Origin: UBA1494_A sp963973975
Lineage (GTDB): Bacteria; Bacteroidota; Bacteroidia; Flavobacteriales_E; Vicingaceae
DNA: 64,000 nt
Reading direction: 5' to 3'
Assembly (NCBI GenBank): GCA_963973975.1
Contig: CAXBCF010000001.1
Coordinates: forward strand, 181,485-245,484
In this document: positions 1-8,250 of the stretch, in pieces
Layout: every line of letters starts with the position of its first letter
Position numbering within the stretch: position 1 is the stretch's first letter
Notes under the pieces: generated by a model
Databases searched by the model: none
Told to the model about the DNA's origin: nothing
The model's input: only the letters and a program-made list of their open reading frames with translations
Position numbers and translations under genes: made by a program

Positions 1-514
1 TCGTTGTTTCAATACTTAACCAGTTCGCATTCTGCTCATCTGTAATGATTTCGTAATTGAAATCAGCATTATTCATTTTTACTATGATAATCAATCCTAA
101 ACTCTTTCCTTCTATAAGGGCATCTCTGTGTTTTTCTTTTAATTCTTCTTTGGTAGAATTAGTTAGTGATTCTATGTAGTTTTTTATTGAGGCCACATCT
201 TTTTCTTTGATTTCATTTTTTGTTGTAATGAAAACACTGGTATCGTTGATTACCAAATTTACATAAGACTGCGGTGTTGCATCAGCAAATTTTATCTGAT
301 TGTATTCTGCAATGTTTTGAACTAATTCTACAAAGACAGAAAAAATTTCTTTTAAGTGACGAACATGAACTCCAAAGAGAAATTTCTTCAAAAAATCATG
401 ACTCATACTGAGTAAGGAATCACAAAAATTTGAATTCACCGGACCCCAATACTCAATCTGATTCTTGTGGTAAGGTAGCTTAAAAAGTGCTTTTTTTTCT
501 GCGATGGTTTGCAA
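1..514 (-). CDS. SiaB-like (DUF6272-type) protein, 3' end cut off by the window edge
   Basis: An open frame on the minus strand runs through position 1 without a stop, so the C-terminus lies outside the window. The residues VELVQNIAEYN followed about 65 residues later by EGKSLGLIIIV resemble SiaB-family proteins, which carry a histidine-kinase-like ATPase fold (a degenerate N-box and a G-L-G-L-like segment) and take part in partner-switching signalling. This is family recognition from motifs. The start is uncertain: the first ATG in frame is at 406, but homology-like sequence (IEYWGPVNSN) extends upstream of it, so I chose TTG at 514; the in-frame stop before that is near 545. An A8 run just inside the gene could also hide a frameshift. 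It lies about 100 bp downstream of the DinB gene on the same strand. Confidence 0.6.
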   Translation of the reverse strand, partial: MQTIAEKKALFKLPYHKNQIEYWGPVNSNFCDSLLSMSHDFLKKFLFGVHVRHLKEIFSVFVELVQNIAEYNQIKFADATPQSYVNLVINDTSVFITTKNEIKEKDVASIKNYIESLTNSTKEELKEKHRDALIEGKSLGLIIIVKMNNADFNYEIITDEQNANWLSIETT

Positions 515-614
515 TCTAAAAGTATTATTAAAGCATAAAAATACTCATTTCAATAAAATAGATGCAATCCAATCCATTTTTATCATAAAAAAATGAAAAG
601 AAAAATTATAAATC

Positions 615-1175
615 TTACTTCAAAAGCGCTCGAGCTTGTTGCACATGCCTTTCGTTGTGGTAAATTACAAATGCCAAAGTGCTTCCAAAATTCATTTTTA
701 AAATTGGCAGTGTTGTTTTACAGTTATTCTTATTCAAATTTATCTGTTGAGCTTGAGAAAGTATGCCTTTAAATTGATTCAATTGTTCGATAAATGAATC
801 AATTACCTGAACTGTTAATCCTTGAACTGATGGGTTTTTACTGGCAAAAGTTTTCATTTTCATCATGCCTTGCTTTGGCAACATAGGTTTTACCAAAAAT
901 TGATGAAAAATACTCGGTTTAAAATCTAAGTCTTTGGAAATTTTTGGTGCTTTTTTAAGTTGATTTGAAAATTCCTTTAGATAAATTTCTCCATATAAAT
1001 TGAGGTGCTGAATACATTGCAACACATTCCAACCTCCGTTTTCGGGAATTGCCGTTAAATCTGTCTCTTTATTTTTTTTCAATTTTGATGCAAATTCTAA
1101 ATGTAGATTCACATAGTTTTCCAGCTCATTTAATAGGGCTTTTTGTTTCATTATTTTTTTTTCAAAATTGCTCAT
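615..1175 (-). CDS. DinB-family protein
   Basis: This 186-residue protein has the pattern of the DinB/YfiT four-helix-bundle superfamily: an N-terminal helix, then GGWNVLQCIQHLN (the W-S-V-x-x-x-x-x-H-L-like motif with a metal-binding His) around residues 47-59, and a C-terminal HNERHVQQA motif near residue 173 that would supply further metal-ligand histidines. Members are small metal-binding enzymes, often thiol-dependent transferases, but the substrate here cannot be read from the sequence. It lies 27 bp downstream of the Crp/Fnr gene on the same strand, so the two are probably co-transcribed. The start ATG is preceded by an A-rich stretch without a clear Shine-Dalgarno sequence, as is usual in this phylum. 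Confidence 0.8.
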   Translation of the reverse strand: MSNFEKKIMKQKALLNELENYVNLHLEFASKLKKNKETDLTAIPENGGWNVLQCIQHLNLYGEIYLKEFSNQLKKAPKISKDLDFKPSIFHQFLVKPMLPKQGMMKMKTFASKNPSVQGLTVQVIDSFIEQLNQFKGILSQAQQINLNKNNCKTTLPILKMNFGSTLAFVIYHNERHVQQARALLK

Positions 1176-1202
1176 GCAATTTGCAATAAATCTTGATTGA
1201 AA

Positions 1203-1724
1203 TCAAGATTTTAGAATTCTGGAAAGTGTTTCGGGTGACATTCTCAGGTAAGAAGCAATGTATTTGTGCGGCACCTCTTGAAACAACTGAGGACTACGAG
1301 AATGCACTCTGTTAAATCGCTCTTGTGGTGATTGATACATTAAATCAATTTCTCTTTCCAACAAATCACTGATTAAATCTTGAATTACCTTTTGGTATGC
1401 CAGCAAACGTTTTTCAGAAGATTGAATAAATCTTTCAAAATCACTTTTCTTGGCTTGAAGTAAATTGCATTTTCGAATGGCTTCAATGCTCAATTCACTT
1501 GGCTTTCCATTAAAAAAAGAAGGCAGCGAAGTTATGATAGAACCACTGTAGCCAAATCGAAGTGTAAAATCTCCTGAATCGGTAATAATGTAAGCTCTCA
1601 ATGCACCTGATTTTACAAAATAAACGTACTTCTCAACTTGTCCTTCCCGAATTAATAAGTCGCCTCTTTGAAGCTCAATTTGCTTCCACTCTATGTCTTC
1701 TGAATTTAGTGCTTCTTCAATCAT
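1203..1724 (-). CDS. Crp/Fnr-family transcriptional regulator
   Basis: The 173-residue product has an N-terminal cyclic-nucleotide-binding-type beta-roll (residues about 15-110, with RGDLLIREGQVEKYVYFVKSG) and a short C-terminal winged-helix region ending IASYLRMSPETLSRILKS, which contains the recognition helix. The RxERxxxL-like linker (SPQERFNRV) is the usual Bacteroidota form. Such proteins are cytoplasmic DNA-binding regulators; no Fnr-type cysteine cluster is visible, so it is probably not an oxygen sensor. The effector and targets are unknown. It is the first gene of a likely two-gene unit with the DinB gene and is divergent from the acyl-CoA ligase at 1859. Confidence 0.88.
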   Translation of the reverse strand: MIEEALNSEDIEWKQIELQRGDLLIREGQVEKYVYFVKSGALRAYIITDSGDFTLRFGYSGSIITSLPSFFNGKPSELSIEAIRKCNLLQAKKSDFERFIQSSEKRLLAYQKVIQDLISDLLEREIDLMYQSPQERFNRVHSRSPQLFQEVPHKYIASYLRMSPETLSRILKS

Positions 1725-1858
1725 ACTGCAATTTCAGACTTTAAAAATAGGTAAAATTGACTCATTAACTTATCAAAGCCAAATGCTGCTATTACTGCTT
1801 ACGGACATTTAAAATTTTTCACTACTTTTCCGTTATCTTTACGATAAAACCAACAGAT

Positions 1859-3622
1859 ATGATAAAGCGAATCTTTGATCTTCATTTTCATCAGTTAGCA
1901 AACTACCCAAAAACTGATGCCATTACATCGAAAATAAATGGTACTTGGACGCCAACAAGTACACAAGAAGTTATTGAACAAGCTGAAGCTTTTGCTTCCG
2001 GATTATTAGAGTTGGGGCTTCAACCCAAAGACAAAGTCGCATTAATTTCAAATAACCGAACAGAGTGGCTTATTGCCGATTTAGGTATTCTAATGGCAGG
2101 AATGATTAGCGTTCCAATTTATCCAACAATTACTGAGGCTGACTACGAATTTATAATGAATGATGCTGAAGTAAAACTTTGTTTGGTTGCAGATGAAGAA
2201 CTGGCACTAAAAATAAAAGCTGTAATGGAAAAAGTTCCTAGTTTAAACTCTTTTTACAGTTTTGATGCTCTTTCGATTTGTGAAAGTTGGGAAAAAATTA
2301 CAAGCCTTGGAAAAGGAAAAAATAAAGAGCGGATTCAACAAATCATGGATACGATTAAAGAGGATGATTTAGCAACTTTAATCTATACTTCTGGAACTAC
2401 TGGCAGACCAAAAGGAGTGATGCTTTCACATAAAAACCTAGTGAGTAATTCTATGGCTTCTCGAGAGCGTTTACCTGTTGATAGTGATTCAAAATCCTTG
2501 AGTTTTTTACCACTTTGCCATGTTTATGAGCGCATGGTTTGTTACATGTACCTTTACACAGGTACTTCAATTTATTTTGCAGAATCATTAGAAACAATTG
2601 GCGATAATTTACGCGAAGTGCAGCCACAAGTTTTCACAGCAGTACCCCGATTATTAGAGAAAGTGTATGATAAAATTGTTGCAAAAGGAACAGCGCTTAC
2701 AGGTATAAAAAAGGGATTATTCTTTTGGGCTTTAGGTTTAGGACAGCGCTATGAGTTGAATGGTAAAAATGGAGCTTGGTATGAATTTCAATTGAAATTG
2801 GCCAACAAAATAATTTTTAGCAAATGGCGAGAAGCACTTGGAGGAAATGCTAAGGCTGTGGCATCAGGTGCTGCGGCTTTGCAACCGAGATTAGCTCGTG
2901 TATTTTTAGCTGCCCAAATTCCTGTAATGGAAGGTTACGGACTTACAGAGACTTCTCCTGTAATTGCAGTAAATGAACAAGCCAATGATGGTACAAGAAT
3001 AGGAACTGTTGGAAGACCAATCAGAGACGTTGAAGTAAAGATAGCAGAAGATGGAGAAATATTAGTTAAAGGGCCGAATGTGATGATGGGCTATTACAAC
3101 AATGAAGCTGCCACCAAAGAAGTTTTTACTGTCGATGGCTGGTTTAAAACCGGCGATTTGGGTGAAATGGTTGAAGGACAATACTTGAAAATAACAGGAA
3201 GAAAAAAAGAGACCTTCAAAACTTCGGGTGGAAAATACATTGCTCCCCAATTATTGGAAAACAAAATGAAGGAGTCTTCCTTTATTGAACAAATTATGGT
3301 GATTGGCGAAGGAGAAAAACATCCTGCAGCAATTATACAGCCTGCTTTCGAATATATAGAAGAATGGTGCAAGCGAAAAGAAATTCCCTACACCTCAGCA
3401 AATGAAATTGTTAAAAATGAACGTGTACATGAAAGAATAATGAAAGAAGTAAATTTTTACAATGAAGGGTTTGCTCAATATGAGCGTATTAAGAAAATCA
3501 TCTTAGCTCCAACTGTTTGGGGAATTGATAGTGGAGAACTAACACCCACCATGAAAATTAAGCGCCGAGTGGTGATGGAAAATTTTAAAGATCAAATTGA
3601 GGATTGCTATCGGGGAGAATAA
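1859..3622 (+). CDS. Long-chain acyl-CoA synthetase (AMP-forming)
   Basis: The 587-residue enzyme activates long-chain fatty acids to acyl-CoA with ATP, through an acyl-adenylate. The signature P-loop YTSGTTGRPKGVM lies near residue 176, the adenylate-binding GYGLTET near 359, DGWFKTGDLGE near 426 and the hinge/catalytic GRKKETFKTSGGKY near 450. This is the order and length expected of the bacterial FAA1/FadD15-type ligases. ATG at 1859 gives a protein starting MIKRIFDLHFHQL, a normal family N-terminus. It stands alone on the plus strand, divergent from the Crp/Fnr gene. Its last 300 bp recur in degraded form at 5012-5205, beyond the next two genes, which is unusual and is discussed as a finding. 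Confidence 0.93.
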   Translation: MIKRIFDLHFHQLANYPKTDAITSKINGTWTPTSTQEVIEQAEAFASGLLELGLQPKDKVALISNNRTEWLIADLGILMAGMISVPIYPTITEADYEFIMNDAEVKLCLVADEELALKIKAVMEKVPSLNSFYSFDALSICESWEKITSLGKGKNKERIQQIMDTIKEDDLATLIYTSGTTGRPKGVMLSHKNLVSNSMASRERLPVDSDSKSLSFLPLCHVYERMVCYMYLYTGTSIYFAESLETIGDNLREVQPQVFTAVPRLLEKVYDKIVAKGTALTGIKKGLFFWALGLGQRYELNGKNGAWYEFQLKLANKIIFSKWREALGGNAKAVASGAAALQPRLARVFLAAQIPVMEGYGLTETSPVIAVNEQANDGTRIGTVGRPIRDVEVKIAEDGEILVKGPNVMMGYYNNEAATKEVFTVDGWFKTGDLGEMVEGQYLKITGRKKETFKTSGGKYIAPQLLENKMKESSFIEQIMVIGEGEKHPAAIIQPAFEYIEEWCKRKEIPYTSANEIVKNERVHERIMKEVNFYNEGFAQYERIKKIILAPTVWGIDSGELTPTMKIKRRVVMENFKDQIEDCYRGE

Positions 3623-3682
3623 TAAAATCATAAAAAAAATTAACCCCCGAATAAAACTCAATAAAGAACATAATTTTGAGTT

Positions 3683-4069
3683 GTGATAAGTCAATTAAGA
3701 AACAATCTATTTATCAATCTACTTTGGGGTGTTATGGGTCTTTACCTACTCAACATCAGTGTAGATACTCCAGATCAAGAGCCAGAGCATATACCTGAAG
3801 ATTTGACAATAAACGACCAAGAAAGTATTGTTGAAATTATTATTGAACAAGTTTTAGGTTATGAAGATGCCATCAAAGAATATGATGATGACGAACCTGA
3901 AGATTGTAATACAAAAACGAATATCAAAATAGACTTAATTAACCGATATTCAATTGACAACACTATAAAACAACTATTTGTATTCACATCAAAACAGCAT
4001 TTTCCTAACTCTAACTGTTATTTAGCAAAGGGGTTTCAAAAACTCGACATACCTCCACCCAAAACTTGA
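3683..4069 (+). CDS. Conserved hypothetical membrane-anchored acidic protein (LNISVD type)
   Basis: A 128-residue protein with a single N-terminal hydrophobic segment (about residues 8-25, NLFINLLWGVMGLYLL) followed directly by LNISVDTPDQEPEHIPEDL and an acidic stretch (EYDDDEPED). The segment is a signal anchor or uncleaved signal, so the bulk should face the periplasm. I recall closely similar small Bacteroidota proteins lying next to HAEPLYID-type genes, which is the arrangement here (84 bp to the next start), but no function is known to me. The chosen start is GTG at 3683; no ATG lies upstream in frame. It is part of the two-gene segment bracketed by the duplicated ligase 3' end. Confidence 0.7.
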   Translation: MISQLRNNLFINLLWGVMGLYLLNISVDTPDQEPEHIPEDLTINDQESIVEIIIEQVLGYEDAIKEYDDDEPEDCNTKTNIKIDLINRYSIDNTIKQLFVFTSKQHFPNSNCYLAKGFQKLDIPPPKT

Positions 4070-4152
4070 TTTGTTTTACGACTTGACTAATTTCTATTAC
4101 TAAAAATTGTAATAGAAAAAATTCATACTATTTCAACAAAAACAAATCAAAA

Positions 4153-5010
4153 ATGAAACTAAAAAAAACATTGATGACAATCCTTGTGATCACATCATCA
4201 ACATTTTCCTTCGCTCAAATTACAAAAACTGAAAAGGATAGCATTTATATCAAACAAGTAGAAGACCATAAAGAACCTAATAAGGTTTTACACGCAGAAC
4301 CACTCTACATTGATTTAATTCGTGATTTGGGAGCAAGGCGTGGAGAAAAGGAGTGGAACTTGGGCTTAGGACTAACAGATAACTTAAAATTTGATTCTTA
4401 TGAAGCCTTAATAGAATACGAATGGGCTCCAGTTGATCGATTAGGATTAGAAGTTGAATTACCCTTTACCTTTTATTCTCCTGTAAATGGCACAGAGAAA
4501 AATACACTACCGTCCAATCAATTGAACAGCATAAAAGTTGCAGCACAATGGTCATTCTTTGTTAATGAGCCAATGGCAACTTCAATGGCTATCGGATACA
4601 TTAATGAGTTTGAACTATCCGACTTCAGAAACTTTGGAAAGCCTTTTATTAAAGGAAATATATATAATCCATTTTTGGTAGTAGCTAAACGTTGGGGTAC
4701 TAATTTTCACTCATTAATTTATACTGGACCAAAAATTGAACAAAATTTTAGCAGCAAGAAATTCCATTCAACTTATGACGTCAATACTAGTTTTCACTAC
4801 ATGATTTCAGGAACTAGAAACTTTATTGGAGTAGAATTTAATAAGACAATTGCCAATGAGGACTTTGATATGACCATAAGACCACAAATGCGGTTGGGAA
4901 TAGCTGATAATCTTCTAATTGGTATAGTAGCTGGAATTCCAGTGAGTAGAGAAAATGAGCGATTAAGCTCATTTGTAAGACTAATATGGGAACCGAAACA
5001 TCTTCATTAA
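4153..5010 (+). CDS. HAEPLYID-family outer-membrane-type protein
   Basis: The 285-residue product begins with a cleavable signal peptide (MKLKKTLMTILVITSSTFSFAQ) and contains HAEPLYIDLIRDLGARRGE near residue 48, the hallmark of a Bacteroidota family named after this motif. The rest alternates polar and hydrophobic residues with aromatic-rich strands, consistent with a small outer-membrane beta-barrel, but that topology is inferred. No enzyme motif is visible. ATG at 4153 gives the signal peptide directly, so the start is secure. The stop TAA at 5008-5010 is followed, in the same reading frame, by the degraded ligase fragment. The gene is likely co-transcribed with the preceding LNISVD-type gene. 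Confidence 0.72.
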   Translation: MKLKKTLMTILVITSSTFSFAQITKTEKDSIYIKQVEDHKEPNKVLHAEPLYIDLIRDLGARRGEKEWNLGLGLTDNLKFDSYEALIEYEWAPVDRLGLEVELPFTFYSPVNGTEKNTLPSNQLNSIKVAAQWSFFVNEPMATSMAIGYINEFELSDFRNFGKPFIKGNIYNPFLVVAKRWGTNFHSLIYTGPKIEQNFSSKKFHSTYDVNTSFHYMISGTRNFIGVEFNKTIANEDFDMTIRPQMRLGIADNLLIGIVAGIPVSRENERLSSFVRLIWEPKHLH

Positions 5011-5011
5011 A

Positions 5012-5205
5012 CAAAACACCCTGCATCGATTATACAACCTGATTTTAAGTTTACAGAAGAATGGTGCAAACGAAAAGGAATTCACTATGCCTCAGCAAAT
5101 GAAATTGTTAATAATGGAGAACTAACACCCACCATGAAAATTATGCGCCGATTAGTAATGGGAAACTTTAAAGATCAAATAGAGGATTGCTATCGGAGAA
5201 AATAG
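5012..5205 (+). pseudogene. Truncated duplicate of the acyl-CoA synthetase 3' end
   Basis: From about 5012 the DNA repeats the last part of the ligase gene: 5017-5110 matches 3327-3418 with scattered substitutions, then 5116-5143 is identical over 28 bp to 3533-3560, and the copy continues to a stop at 5203-5205 (TAG instead of TAA). Relative to the parent, 114 bp (38 codons, 3419-3532) are missing, so the reading frame is kept. It has no start codon of its own and is in frame with the stop of the preceding gene. It is best read as a relic of a duplication and not a functional gene. Confidence 0.88.
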
Positions 5206-5206
5206 T

Positions 5207-5232
5207 AAAGAAGAGGCAACTGCCTCTTCTTT
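5207..5232 (-). terminator. Hairpin terminator between convergent units
   Basis: A near-perfect inverted repeat (AAAGAAGAGGCA / TGCCTCTTCTTT, 2-nt loop) sits 14 bp beyond the stop of the TonB receptor gene read on the minus strand, and just beyond the ligase relic read on the plus strand. U-rich flanks on both sides suggest it can act in both directions. Confidence 0.72.
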
Positions 5233-5245
5233 ATATTTCTATTAA

Positions 5246-8143
5246 TTAAAACTTGTAATTGATTCCTAAGCTAACGGATGTGCCAGGAAAAAATTGACTA
5301 TAAATCTGATCTGCTGCACCAAACGATTCAAAAAATTCTTCTCTAGCATCGTCTAAAATATTTGAGACTTTCAGGTCAACTTCCGTTCTTTGATTTTCTC
5401 CTAACTTCTTAGAAATACCCAAATTTAAACTGTGAAATGGTTGCTGGTAGATATCAGGAACAAAACCTGTTCCAACAATTAATAAAGTTTTACCCTTTAC
5501 ATTATAGAATATTCCAGCATTTATTCCCTTATCTAAATTGCTGTAGGTTACTCCAAAGTTTACAACATATGGAGCCTGACCTGCCATTTCTCTTTCATTT
5601 TCAATAGATTCACCTTCTCTTTTATTGTCTTCTCTTCCGCCAAACTCGCCTTCTGTCATCTCAATAACTGATTCGACAATGGTGATATTTCCACTCAAAC
5701 TTAATTTTTCAAATTTCTCTCCAAGAAAATCCAAGCTTTTAGTTGCCTCTAACTCAAATCCATACAACCTTCCTTGTCCAACATTTCTAGCTTGGTATTC
5801 AAATCCTGTGTTAACCAAAGGTATTCTAACTAATTCAATAGGGTTTTCAAATTGCTTATAAAAGAAACTAGCTGAAAAAATCTGCCCGTTACTCATAAAC
5901 TTTTCCCAACGAATGTCAATGTTGTCGATATCTGTTTGTTTTAAATCACCAAACCAATTTGACCCAGGATATTCAAACAAAGAGCCGTTAAATGTTCTTG
6001 AAGTAATAGGATCTAGGATTTGAGCAAAAGAAAGTTCCTTAAAAGAAGGTCTAGCAATAGTTCTAGCATAACCAAATCTTAAATTTTGCTCTTCAGCTAC
6101 TGTATAAATAAAGTTAGCAGTTGGAAAAAGGTCTGTTGATTCTAATACTATTTCATTATCTAAGTTATTACCTCCATTTCCAGATGCAAATGCTTGATCT
6201 CTCCCTGTATGTCTTTGAACAAAGTTTTCAACTCTTAAACCTATAATACTCTTAAAGTTTGGACTTAAAGCAAATTCATTAGAAACATAAACAGCTGATG
6301 TTAAAGAATTAGCTAAATATGCATTAGGATTAGGATTGTTGTTTTTATCAACTAAGTACGACCCATTCGGAGTATTTGGAAAAATATTTTCAGGTTTCAA
6401 AACCTCATTTGGATCGTTGTTAATCCAATTCTGTCCAGAGGTAAATTGAATAGAGTATTCTAAAATTGAATAATCTCTTTCTTTATAGTTACTGCTTAAA
6501 CCAAATTTTAATTTTGCATCTTCATCAAAAAGTTTATATGACTTAGTAATATCAATTTTGGATGAAAGACTAATTTCACTTAATTCCCTCCAAATTCTTT
6601 GTGGCAATCCAGCATTTCCTGCTTGAAATGAAGTATCAACTGCAAAAGTAAATGGAGTCTTTCTAACATCAGGATCATCTGCTGAAGAAATTGTTGGAGA
6701 TATCCCCCATTCAACTTCCCAACTTTTATCATTTTCAAATACATGGTTTCCGTCCAACAAAAAATTGATTAACCTTCTTTCACTATATTCAAGGTTGTCA
6801 GATTTTCCAACATAGCCAGAACGGCCAACTGCACTTGTATTTTCATTCAATAATAATTTTGCAGCTCTACTTTCACCATTTTGTAAGAGTAAAGTAGTTA
6901 ATCTAATTTTTGAATATTTGGTTTTGTAAGCTAATCCTCCAAGTATACCAATTAAGTTATTTTGTGATGATAAAGTCCCCTCCTGTAAATCTGAATAAAG
7001 TAATTCATTATTAGTTACATCTATTGCTCTTTGGTACTCAGAGTAGGTTACATTATCGTAGTGTCTTTGCTCACTTTTATAAGTAAGAGAAAATATGTAA
7101 CCTAACTTATTAGAGTTATTTTCTTTTGACTTATTGATGTTAATTTGATCCCCAATAGTGAACCCAGCACTATAATCTAAAAAGCTTGTTTGGTTTGTAG
7201 CAGCTAACTCAGGATTAAAACTTTGAGTTAAGTCTCTTAACTCTTGATTTTCTTCAGGGCTTTGAAATAAACTTGGAAAATCCCCTTGTCTAGCTCTATT
7301 TGGTAATTCTCTGGAACCATCATCAAAGCCCAAGAAATCTGTTTTACCACCTTCATAAGTTAAATAATCTTCATTGAAGTGCATATCAGGGTTAAATGAA
7401 ACACCAACAGATGCACTCATGATTTTTTCATCGGGAAATGACTTTGTTTCAATGTTTATTAAACCACCTGTAAAATCTGCTGGTAAATCTGCAGTAAAGT
7501 TTTTCGATACAACTATATTATCAATAAGGTTGGTAGGAAAAATATCCATTTGCAAGCTATTCTTATCAGGGTCTAGTCCTGGAATATCCATTTTGTTGAG
7601 TGTTACTTTAGAATAACGATCTCCCAATCCTCTAACATAAATGTATTTTCCACCTTCGATGGAAACACCGGTAACTCTCTGCGCAGCTTCAATTGCGCTT
7701 CCATCACCAATCAGCGCCATTTTTTGAGCTGAAATTCCATCTAGCATTGTTGCAGACTTCTTTTTCATCGTATTCAAGGCTGCTTCAGACTTTCTTGTTG
7801 CAGTGGCTGTTACAACTACTTCACTCAATTCAAGTGCACTTGATTTTAATCGAATATTGCCCAACAAGGTAACCTCACCTTCTTTGACAACAACATCTTT
7901 AATAATTACTTTTTGAAATGAGATAAAAGATACTTGAACCTCATAAGTGCCTGCCACTATGTCAATAGAAAATTCTCCATCAAGGTCAGTAGAAACTCCT
8001 GTCAGTGGATCAGTAATAACAACGTTAGCTCCAATTACGGAAAGTCCATTATCATCTTCAATTACTTTTCCTCTAATTGTTCCTTTTTGAGCAATTGTAT
8101 AGAATGAAAAAAACAAGGCTGTAAAAAACAAAAGATGTTTCAT
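5246..8143 (-). CDS. TonB-dependent outer-membrane receptor with carboxypeptidase-like N-terminal domain
   Basis: The 965-residue protein is a TonB-dependent transporter. It has a signal peptide (MKHLLFFTALFFSFYTIAQ), a CarboxypepD_reg-like beta-sandwich (about residues 20-108, KGTIRGKVIEDDNGLSV), a plug domain (about 115-240, with YVRGLGDRYS and FTADLPADFTGG), and a C-terminal 22-strand barrel ending in INYKF with a terminal aromatic. It lacks a SusD partner. I chose ATG at 8143 over the ATG 39 nt upstream because it opens the signal peptide and because a stem-loop (8173-8203) overlaps the longer N-terminus. It follows the beta-helix lipoprotein gene on the same strand; the pair beside a two-component system suggests regulated uptake of a scarce nutrient, possibly phosphate-related, which is inference. 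Confidence 0.92.
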   Translation of the reverse strand: MKHLLFFTALFFSFYTIAQKGTIRGKVIEDDNGLSVIGANVVITDPLTGVSTDLDGEFSIDIVAGTYEVQVSFISFQKVIIKDVVVKEGEVTLLGNIRLKSSALELSEVVVTATATRKSEAALNTMKKKSATMLDGISAQKMALIGDGSAIEAAQRVTGVSIEGGKYIYVRGLGDRYSKVTLNKMDIPGLDPDKNSLQMDIFPTNLIDNIVVSKNFTADLPADFTGGLINIETKSFPDEKIMSASVGVSFNPDMHFNEDYLTYEGGKTDFLGFDDGSRELPNRARQGDFPSLFQSPEENQELRDLTQSFNPELAATNQTSFLDYSAGFTIGDQININKSKENNSNKLGYIFSLTYKSEQRHYDNVTYSEYQRAIDVTNNELLYSDLQEGTLSSQNNLIGILGGLAYKTKYSKIRLTTLLLQNGESRAAKLLLNENTSAVGRSGYVGKSDNLEYSERRLINFLLDGNHVFENDKSWEVEWGISPTISSADDPDVRKTPFTFAVDTSFQAGNAGLPQRIWRELSEISLSSKIDITKSYKLFDEDAKLKFGLSSNYKERDYSILEYSIQFTSGQNWINNDPNEVLKPENIFPNTPNGSYLVDKNNNPNPNAYLANSLTSAVYVSNEFALSPNFKSIIGLRVENFVQRHTGRDQAFASGNGGNNLDNEIVLESTDLFPTANFIYTVAEEQNLRFGYARTIARPSFKELSFAQILDPITSRTFNGSLFEYPGSNWFGDLKQTDIDNIDIRWEKFMSNGQIFSASFFYKQFENPIELVRIPLVNTGFEYQARNVGQGRLYGFELEATKSLDFLGEKFEKLSLSGNITIVESVIEMTEGEFGGREDNKREGESIENEREMAGQAPYVVNFGVTYSNLDKGINAGIFYNVKGKTLLIVGTGFVPDIYQQPFHSLNLGISKKLGENQRTEVDLKVSNILDDAREEFFESFGAADQIYSQFFPGTSVSLGINYKF

Positions 8144-8172
8144 TTTTTTATTTGGTTTGTTATTAAACAAAA

Positions 8173-8203
8173 GCAGATTCATAAGTTGAACCTATGAATC
8201 TGC
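8173..8203 (-). terminator. Stem-loop between lipoprotein and TonB receptor genes
   Basis: An 11-bp perfect stem (GCAGATTCATA / TATGAATCTGC) with a 9-nt loop; read on the minus strand it is followed by TTTTGTTT. It lies between the stop of the lipoprotein gene and the receptor start, so it could be a partial terminator that lowers receptor expression, or an RNA-processing or stability element. Confidence 0.6.
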
Positions 8204-8250
8204 CTTAATTGAGTGCAATATTAGCTAATAAATTTTAATGATTTCACGGA

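Noticed and set aside
5012..5205. Insertion sequence or integrase att site
   Set aside because: No transposase, integrase, terminal inverted repeats or target-site duplication is visible; the repeat is a gene-end duplication with an internal deletion.
8144..8182. Extended N-terminus of the TonB receptor from an upstream ATG
   Set aside because: The extension is not a signal peptide and its DNA overlaps the 8173-8203 stem-loop; ATG at 8141-8143 gives a proper signal sequence.
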